From: UTCHB3 sp964625575
GTDB lineage: Bacteria; Bacteroidota; Ignavibacteria; Ignavibacteriales; Ignavibacteriaceae
Length of the DNA: 64,000 bases
Direction: 5' to 3'
Assembly (NCBI GenBank): GCA_964625575.1
Contig: CAZVBQ010000005.1
Coordinates: forward strand, 102,497 to 166,496
Part shown: positions 58,830-64,000 of the stretch, one piece after another
Numbering within the stretch: position 1 is the stretch's first letter
Layout of the letters: each line of letters begins with the position of its first letter
Made by a program: the position numbers and the translations under genes
Notes under the pieces: model-generated
What the model was told of the DNA's origin: nothing
What the model saw: only the letters and a program-made list of their open reading frames with translations
Database searches by the model: none

Positions 58830-59588
58830 TTGAAATATTTTATTGCAGCTATAGCCCTCTTAGTGATGCCACTTTTCGCTCAGATAAATATTGAATCGCT
58901 TCGGATGGATGACGACACTTCCGGAATGTGGTCGGGACACATCGAGTCAGAATTAACCTTTAAAAAGGGAAACAGCGATGTTTTGCTGCTTGAGTCCACC
59001 GTTGCGCTCGAGGCAGACTGGAAGAGGAATTCAGCGCTGCTGGTGATCAAAGGGGACATCGGGGAAAGCAACGGGAACAGGATATCGAACGAATTTGTGA
59101 GTCATATAAGATATGTTGAGAGGTTCAGCCGTCCGGTTTACGGTGAGGTTTTCATCCAATACAATTACAATCTTTCGCGCAAGATTCTGAACAGGGAAAT
59201 AGCCGGAGGTGGCGCGAGATTCATTCTGGTTGAGGAACCTGACTGGAAAGTCCGTCTTGGCACCGGTGCAATGCTTGAGAGGGAAGAGTTCGATTTTCCC
59301 CGTGGTGGTGAAGAATGGCGGGAAATGTCGCAGGTAAGAGGAAACAGCTATATATCGTTAAATCTTACTCTGGCACAGAATATTACTGTTTCGTCAACCA
59401 CTTATTATCAACCTTCTTTCAAAGACATCAACGATTTCAGGATCCTCTCCGAAACAAAAGCTTCCTTCAAATTTTCAAAAGCCCTCTCATTTACGGTGAA
59501 ATTCAATTTATTCTACGATAACATTCCCTTAACCGGGTTGAAATCTTACGATATCGACAGCAAATATGGCTTTCAGTGGGAATTTTAG
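58830..59588 (+). CDS. DUF481-family outer-membrane protein
   Basis: A 252-residue protein with a short signal peptide (about 1-18, LFAQ) and the DUF481 pattern of alternating strands: GHIESELTFKKGNSDVLLL, EFVSHIRYVERFSRPVYGE, LGTGAMLEREEFDFP, ending KYGFQWEF. These are salt-stress-associated-type barrels of unknown mechanism. The start is TTG at 58830 because the leader sequence begins there; no ribosome site is obvious. The photolyase gene begins five bases after the stop. Confidence 0.7.
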   Translation: MKYFIAAIALLVMPLFAQINIESLRMDDDTSGMWSGHIESELTFKKGNSDVLLLESTVALEADWKRNSALLVIKGDIGESNGNRISNEFVSHIRYVERFSRPVYGEVFIQYNYNLSRKILNREIAGGGARFILVEEPDWKVRLGTGAMLEREEFDFPRGGEEWREMSQVRGNSYISLNLTLAQNITVSSTTYYQPSFKDINDFRILSETKASFKFSKALSFTVKFNLFYDNIPLTGLKSYDIDSKYGFQWEF

Positions 59589-59592
59589 TCAC

Positions 59593-60888
59593 ATGAAAAG
59601 AGTGCTATATCTTCACAGAAATGACCTGCGTTTTCATGATAATATCATTCTAAGTGAACTATCGCAAAGTGACTGTACATTCTTGCCGGTATATGTCTTC
59701 GATCAGAACGATTACCGCGATTTCAATCTTTCCCGGGTAAACAGAACAGGTAAGTTCAAGCGGAAATTTATCCATGAAAGCGTTCAGGAACTTGCCCGAA
59801 AATACCGGGAGCACGGGAGCACGCTAATTACGGAGCACGGGAGCACGATTGGGAGCATCAACGCAATGCTCCGGAAATATGCCATTTCAGATATTTTCAT
59901 GGTAAAGGAACACACGGATTATGAGATACGGGTTGAAAAAGAGCTGATCGCTGCCAATCCCGAAGTGAATTTCCGGTTCTTTGAAGACAGAACCATGCTC
60001 CATCCTGATGATCTTCCGTTCCATTACAACAACCTTCCCGAATTGTTCACAAATTTCCGGAAAGAAGTCGAGAAGTATCTTAAGGTTCGCAAAACCGTTG
60101 GAGCAGTAACATCCCTACCACCAAACATTCCTGTTGATATTGGTGAAGGGAAATCACTCGATGAGATTTCCGGTTTGATTGGAATCGATAAAGAACTCGA
60201 TCTCCGTTTCAAGGGCGGTGAAACGGAGGGTTTGAAACGGCTTAACTATTATCTTGATGGAACACACTTACTCTCAAAGTACAAAGAGACGCGAAACGGA
60301 CTGATTGGCGACGATTACTCCAGCAAGTTCTCTCCGTGGCTCTCCGTCGGGGCACTTTCACCAAGAACAATCTATTGGTCTGTTAAGGGATATGAAGAGA
60401 AATTTGGCGCTAACGACTCAACCTATTGGCTGATCTTCGAACTTTTATGGCGTGATTTCTTCCGGTTCGTGGCAATGAAGCACGGCAGGAAGATATTTCT
60501 CAAGGGTGGGATACGAGGCGTAAAACCTCCCGGCAGAAGTGAAGTGAATCAAAACTGTTTCGAGGAGTGGTGCAACGGGGAAACAGGCCAACCATTTAAA
60601 GACGCAAACATGCGGGAGTTGAATGCCACGGGATTCATGTCGAACCGTGGCAGACAGAACGTAGCCAGCTATCTCGCACATGATCTCGGTCTTGATTGGC
60701 GGCTTGGCGCCGAATATTTCGAATCTATGCTCCTCGATTACGATCCCTGCAGCAACTGGGGTAACTGGATCTACCTCGCCGGTGTCGGGAATGACGGACG
60801 TGATTTCCGGCGCTTCAATCCCGAACGCCAAGCGGCAATGTATGATCCCGATGGAGAGTTTCAGAAGAAATGGATTAAAGAAGTGTGA
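59593..60888 (+). CDS. DASH-type cryptochrome / deoxyribodipyrimidine photolyase
   Basis: A 431-residue flavoprotein of the photolyase/cryptochrome superfamily. An N-terminal antenna domain (VLYLHRNDLRFHDNIILSEL) is followed by the FAD-binding helical domain with SPWLSVGALSPRTIYW, LLWRDFFRFVA, the DASH-like ATGFMSNRGRQNVASYLAHD and DYDPCSNWGNWIYLAGVGND. It repairs UV-made pyrimidine dimers, DASH members preferring single-stranded DNA. The start at ATG 59593 gives the usual N-terminus. A duplicated GGAGCACGGGAGCACG (59808 and 59832) codes for EHGST twice within the antenna domain. Confidence 0.93.
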   Translation: MKRVLYLHRNDLRFHDNIILSELSQSDCTFLPVYVFDQNDYRDFNLSRVNRTGKFKRKFIHESVQELARKYREHGSTLITEHGSTIGSINAMLRKYAISDIFMVKEHTDYEIRVEKELIAANPEVNFRFFEDRTMLHPDDLPFHYNNLPELFTNFRKEVEKYLKVRKTVGAVTSLPPNIPVDIGEGKSLDEISGLIGIDKELDLRFKGGETEGLKRLNYYLDGTHLLSKYKETRNGLIGDDYSSKFSPWLSVGALSPRTIYWSVKGYEEKFGANDSTYWLIFELLWRDFFRFVAMKHGRKIFLKGGIRGVKPPGRSEVNQNCFEEWCNGETGQPFKDANMRELNATGFMSNRGRQNVASYLAHDLGLDWRLGAEYFESMLLDYDPCSNWGNWIYLAGVGNDGRDFRRFNPERQAAMYDPDGEFQKKWIKEV

Positions 60889-61025
60889 ACTGTGAGCTAT
60901 GAACAGTGAAGTTTTTTTAACGTTAATTTCGAGGTAATTAGCGGTTCGATCATGATATACTCATACGAATGCGATTCATTCCGGGCGGGTTATTGCAAAG
61001 AGTTTAAATTTAGATATATTGCAGC

Positions 61026-61127
61026 ATGAAGAAATACAGACTTGACAAAACAATCACTATCGTTTCTCGAGCGGAACAAGAAGAACAGGACTTGGAATAT
61101 TGGTCGAAGAAATCGTTTAACTTTTAA
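61026..61127 (+). pseudogene. 5' fragment of the antitoxin-like gene, cut by the restriction-modification insertion
   Basis: A 33-codon frame from ATG 61026 (MKKYRLDKTITIVSRAEQ and on to WSKKSFNF). The first part is identical to the start of the intact gene near 63299, whose frame continues for 40 more codons. It retains the natural ATG, so it is the original 5' end, broken where the restriction-modification pair entered. The surrounding 60889-61191 has GTGAACTGTGAGC heptamers (60892-60918) but no other gene. Confidence 0.75.
61029..61114 (+). repeat. 86-bp direct repeat, left copy
   Basis: The sequence from AAGAAATACAGACTTGACAA to GGTCGAAGAAATC is identical to 63311-63396, base for base. 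The two copies bracket the methyltransferase and endonuclease genes. Confidence 0.95.
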
Positions 61128-61191
61128 ATGAATGGTCGTGATATCTTTTGGAAAATATATTGACTTTTAATACATTCAAGGATGCTTATAA

Positions 61192-62520
61192 GTGAAAACA
61201 TATCATAAAATTATTACCGGTGACAGCCGTGACATGTCATTAGTACAGGATGAGTCGATACATCTAATCATAACATCACCCCCTTATTGGCAACTTAAAG
61301 ATTATGGTACAGAATCGCAAATTGGCTTTAATGATAGCTATGAAGGGTACATTAATAATCTTAATTTGGTTTGGAGTGAATGTTTCAGGGTATTACACAA
61401 AGGATGTCGCTTATGCATCAATATAGGTGATCAGTTTGCTCGATCCGTTTACTATGGCAGGTATAAAGTTATTCCAATTCGTGAAGAGATAATCAAATTC
61501 TGTGAGATTCTTGGTTTCGATTACATGGGGGCGGTAATTTGGCAGAAAGTGACTAATTCGAACACCACCGGTGGCGGAGTTCAGATGGGTTCCTATCCAT
61601 ATCCAAGGAACGGAATTCTAAAATTGGACTACGAATTTATACTTATATTCAAGAAACTTGGAGATGCCCCAAAACCTACTTTAGAGCAAAAACAACTTTC
61701 TAAAATGACAAATGAAGAGTGGAACACATATTTTGCAGGACACTGGAAATTCAGTGGTGTGAAGCAATCAGACCACATCGCCATGTTCCCGGAAGAACTT
61801 CCAAAGAGATTGATAAAAATGTTCTCATTTGTAGGTGAAAATATTCTTGATCCTTTTGGTGGTAGTGGTACAACATCATATGTAGCAAAAAAGCTGGATA
61901 GAAATTCGATTTTGTTTGAAATTAATCCAGATTATCGTGAAATCATTTCATCCAAAATGCAATCTGAGAGGATGGATATTTATGAATCAGCAGTTGAATT
62001 CTTTGAATCTAATTCTTCATTGAATTTTCAAGAGAAAATATTTTCACAACCGTATATTTTTTCTGATCCGCACAAATTCGATAAAAAAGTTGATGTCAAG
62101 AAATTTCGATTCGGCTCCAAGATCGACTCGCATTCTGATTCAATAAGAGAAGATTCGTTTTTAGTGAAAGAAGCACTATCTCCCGAATCATTGAAACTTG
62201 AAAATGGATTAATTATAAGATTGCTAGGAGTTTCGACGAAGCCAGACTCTAAAGAATCAGCTCTAAGATTTTTATCTGAATTGGCCAAAGGCAAGCGAGT
62301 GTACATCAAATATGATGACGTAAAGTTTGATCATGATGGTAATTTACTAGGTTATGTTTATCTTCTCAACAAAACTTTTCTAAATGCTCATCTGATTAAA
62401 AGAAATCTGGTGGATGTCGATTGCAATAAAAATTATGCATATAAAACGCGATTTATGAAACTTCATTCAGATGCAATAGAAGAATCACACGCAAATTTAG
62501 TTAACGGTGAGAGAGTTTAA
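61192..62520 (+). CDS. type II DNA methyltransferase fused to a staphylococcal-nuclease-like domain
   Basis: A 442-residue protein. Residues 1-260 form a beta-class methyltransferase: the catalytic motif TSPPYW (28-33) precedes the AdoMet motif DPFGGSGTT (220-228). The SPPY form suggests N4-cytosine methylation. A divergent linker is followed by an SNase-like barrel (about 322-430: IIRLLGVSTKPDSKESA, GKRVYIKYDD, LLGYVYLLNKTFLNAHL). The Arg expected in the GR segment of active SNases is replaced (DGNLLGY) and the Asp of the DTPE motif is absent, so this part may only bind DNA. It starts at GTG 61192. It is much more AT-rich than its neighbours, which signals transfer. It is two bases upstream of the endonuclease. 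Confidence 0.88.
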   Translation: MKTYHKIITGDSRDMSLVQDESIHLIITSPPYWQLKDYGTESQIGFNDSYEGYINNLNLVWSECFRVLHKGCRLCINIGDQFARSVYYGRYKVIPIREEIIKFCEILGFDYMGAVIWQKVTNSNTTGGGVQMGSYPYPRNGILKLDYEFILIFKKLGDAPKPTLEQKQLSKMTNEEWNTYFAGHWKFSGVKQSDHIAMFPEELPKRLIKMFSFVGENILDPFGGSGTTSYVAKKLDRNSILFEINPDYREIISSKMQSERMDIYESAVEFFESNSSLNFQEKIFSQPYIFSDPHKFDKKVDVKKFRFGSKIDSHSDSIREDSFLVKEALSPESLKLENGLIIRLLGVSTKPDSKESALRFLSELAKGKRVYIKYDDVKFDHDGNLLGYVYLLNKTFLNAHLIKRNLVDVDCNKNYAYKTRFMKLHSDAIEESHANLVNGERV

Positions 62521-62522
62521 CC

Positions 62523-63221
62523 ATGCACACTCAGGTATCTTCCAATTTCGGTAAAAAAGAAAAGGTGTTGAATTACGCAACTCAAACCTACCAATTATCC
62601 AGACCCAATAAAGTTGGAGCTGTGATGGCAATGATCAGGGAATGCCAACCAACTAGCTTCGAAGAATGGGAAAAATGGTATTTTGAAAATGCAGTCACAG
62701 AAACCGTTACTCCTGTTAAAATCACTCGAGATACTCTTATTGAATTAGGTGAGAGGTTATATTCGAAAATCACGGAGATTGTTATACCAGAGTGGACTGC
62801 AGCATTCGATGAATTGACCTTGAATGATTGCATCGATTATATTACTAACTTGACACTAAATAGAACATATGACGGTTACTTGCGTGAGAAATCTGTAATC
62901 TTTGACAATTTATCCCCTATATTCAAAGATATCAAATTTGAAGAGAGTGATCCTGAATTAGATCATGCAGGCGATATAGACTATCTCGGTTGGGTTAATG
63001 ATATGGCTTTTGGGATTCAGATTAAACCAGTAACGGCGAAAGCTAATTTTGGTAATTACTCTGCCTCAGAAAGAATGAAGAATAGTTTTCTTGATTTCGA
63101 GAATAAATATGGTGGGCGGGTTTTCATAGTTTTTAGTCTGGATAAAAAAGTAGCAAATACCGAAGTACTTTCAGAGATTGAGATGGAAATAAAAAGATTG
63201 CAGAGCTTGAGTCACAAATAA
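62523..63221 (+). CDS. type II restriction endonuclease (PD-(D/E)XK, possibly MjaI-like)
   Basis: A 232-residue protein two bases after the methyltransferase gene. It begins with a helical part (YQLSRPNKVGAVMAMIRECQ, FEEWEKWYF). The probable metal-dependent nuclease site is ELDHAGDIDYLGW followed by GIQIKP (Asp151/Asp153 and Gln166-x-Lys168). The size and partner fit a type II enzyme; the general look and the m4C partner recall MjaI-type enzymes (CTAG), but this is a guess. It should cut DNA lacking the partner methylation. Same AT-rich composition as the methyltransferase. Confidence 0.75.
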   Translation: MHTQVSSNFGKKEKVLNYATQTYQLSRPNKVGAVMAMIRECQPTSFEEWEKWYFENAVTETVTPVKITRDTLIELGERLYSKITEIVIPEWTAAFDELTLNDCIDYITNLTLNRTYDGYLREKSVIFDNLSPIFKDIKFEESDPELDHAGDIDYLGWVNDMAFGIQIKPVTAKANFGNYSASERMKNSFLDFENKYGGRVFIVFSLDKKVANTEVLSEIEMEIKRLQSLSHK

Positions 63222-63298
63222 GAGAAAGTCAAAAGTATTGACAGTCTATGATACACTTAATCTACTTAGGCAAAATTATCATTTTTTAGCTGAAGAAC

Positions 63299-63514
63299 TT
63301 GAACAAATTTAAGAAATACAGACTTGACAAAACAATCACTATCGTTTCTCGAGCGGAACAAGAAGAACAGGACTTGGAATATTGGTCGAAGAAATCTTTC
63401 CCCGAGAAACTTGATGCTTGTTTTTTCCTTTTAGAACAATATCTGGATATGCACCCTGATGTTCCAAGACGACTTCAAAGAGTGGCTACACTTACTTACC
63501 GAAAAAAAAGTTGA
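63299..63514 (+). CDS. antitoxin-like small protein upstream of nucleotidyltransferase
   Basis: A 71-residue protein of the type commonly paired with minimal nucleotidyltransferases (EYWSKKSFPEKLDACFFLLEQY is typical). The ATG was lost with the left copy, so it must use a chance TTG at 63299 or remain silent. The first 86 bp of homology are duplicated at 61029. Its 3' end overlaps the next gene by 56 bases in another frame. Confidence 0.6.
   Translation: MNKFKKYRLDKTITIVSRAEQEEQDLEYWSKKSFPEKLDACFFLLEQYLDMHPDVPRRLQRVATLTYRKKS
63311..63396 (+). repeat. 86-bp direct repeat, right copy
   Basis: Identical to 61029-61114. It lies 90 bases after the endonuclease stop and continues into the rest of the antitoxin-like gene. 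Confidence 0.95.
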
Positions 63515-63917
63515 ATATCTTCTAATCGGTGGTTATGCTGTTGCTCTTTATGGCATTCCACGAACCACTGGTGATCTTGATATTTGGATTAGAAATTCTG
63601 AAGAGAATGTTGCGAAGGTTATTGATTGCTTGAACGAATTTGGGCTTTCATCTCTCGGATTCACGAAAGAAGATCTTCTGAAACCATATGCCATCATTCA
63701 GATTGGATATCCACCGGTCAGAATAGATATTATTACCGACATTGTTGGCGTTAGTTTTGATGAGGCCATTCAAGATAGTAAGGTCATTACATATGATGGC
63801 CTCACAATTTCTTTAATTTCAATAGAAGACCTGGTAAAGAATAAATCTGCATCCGGAAGAAAAGTGGATCTCGCTGAAGTTGAGAAGTTAAGAAAAATAA
63901 TAAAAAATAACACCTAA
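63459..63917 (+). CDS. nucleotidyltransferase-fold protein (MNT/AbiEii-like)
   Basis: A 152-residue protein with a polymerase-beta-type nucleotidyltransferase fold: LLIGGYAVALYGIPRTTGDLDIWI holds the GG and paired acidic DxD residues, and PVRIDIITDIVGVSFDEA supplies the third acidic site. Such genes often form two-gene toxin-antitoxin or defence modules with a small helical partner, as here. It overlaps the antitoxin-like gene and is not itself disrupted. Confidence 0.8.
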   Translation: MFQDDFKEWLHLLTEKKVEYLLIGGYAVALYGIPRTTGDLDIWIRNSEENVAKVIDCLNEFGLSSLGFTKEDLLKPYAIIQIGYPPVRIDIITDIVGVSFDEAIQDSKVITYDGLTISLISIEDLVKNKSASGRKVDLAEVEKLRKIIKNNT

Positions 63918-63940
63918 CAATTAACACCTAACACTTCAAT

Positions 63941-64000
63941 TCAAACATCCTTCTCCAACGACTTTACTCCCATCCGGTAGAAGAAGTACCCACCGGCAAG
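63941..64000 (-). CDS. C-terminal end of a gene running out of the window
   Basis: Read on the minus strand from the window edge, 19 codons (LAGGYFFYRMGVKSLEKDV) end in TGA at 63941. Composition fits native coding sequence. Repeat units AACACCTAACA (63910-63932) lie between its stop and the nucleotidyltransferase stop. Too little is present to name it. Confidence 0.45.
   Translation of the reverse strand, partial: LAGGYFFYRMGVKSLEKDV

Overview
The window looks like a chromosomal segment from a free-living Gram-negative bacterium of the Bacteroidota/Chlorobiota/Ignavibacteriota group, most probably the Ignavibacteria. The evidence is several secreted proteins ending in the YPNPFNPST-type C-terminal domain used by the type IX secretion system (T9SS), a PorV-like outer-membrane protein, a TonB-dependent receptor with a carboxypeptidase-regulatory-like N-domain, and an NrfHA ammonifying nitrite reductase. 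No rRNA, tRNA or CRISPR array was seen. The taxon is inferred from protein style only.

Layout. 0-6.3 kb: an S24-type repressor, a cation-diffusion facilitator, and a minus-strand operon (nitronate-monooxygenase-like protein, transglutaminase-like protein, TRAP small and large permeases). 6.5-7.3 kb: a 51-residue membrane protein and a 23S-rRNA-intervening-sequence-type four-helix protein between inverted short-repeat arrays. 7.3-34.5 kb: a large glycan-utilisation region with a secreted six-hairpin glycosidase, two duplicated-domain T9SS surface proteins, a GH94 phosphorylase, two GH144-type glucanases, a sugar ABC importer lacking its ATPase, a LacI regulator with matching operators, a TonB receptor/large surface protein/PorV-like trio, and a cytoplasmic GH2 enzyme. 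The GH144 plus GH94 pairing points to a beta-1,2-glucan (sophoro-oligosaccharide) or related beta-glucan as substrate. Polymer would be cut at the surface, oligomers imported, and the products phosphorolysed or hydrolysed inside.

34.5-48.3 kb: an orphan PAS histidine kinase, an isolated terminase-like gene pair, a secreted WD40-caspase protein, a subtilisin-like protease, a truncated AAA-ATPase, signal peptidase I and LepA. 48.3-55.5 kb: a formylglycine-enzyme-fold protein whose C-terminus resembles a diversity-generating-retroelement target, a gene whose 3' part is made of intergenic repeat, and an iron operon (DtxR, DtxR-FeoA fusion, FeoB split in two by a repeat insertion). 55.5-61 kb: a YD-repeat-like secreted protein, nrfHA, a DUF481 outer-membrane protein and a DASH-type photolyase. 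61-64 kb: an AT-rich type II restriction-modification pair inserted into a nucleotidyltransferase/antitoxin-type locus, leaving a perfect 86-bp direct duplication on both sides.

A theme running through the window is a set of degenerate 7-10-bp tandem-repeat arrays. They sit mostly at gene ends and sometimes supply the stop codon. In at least three places they enter or break a gene (subtilase, the 50.1-kb gene, feoB).
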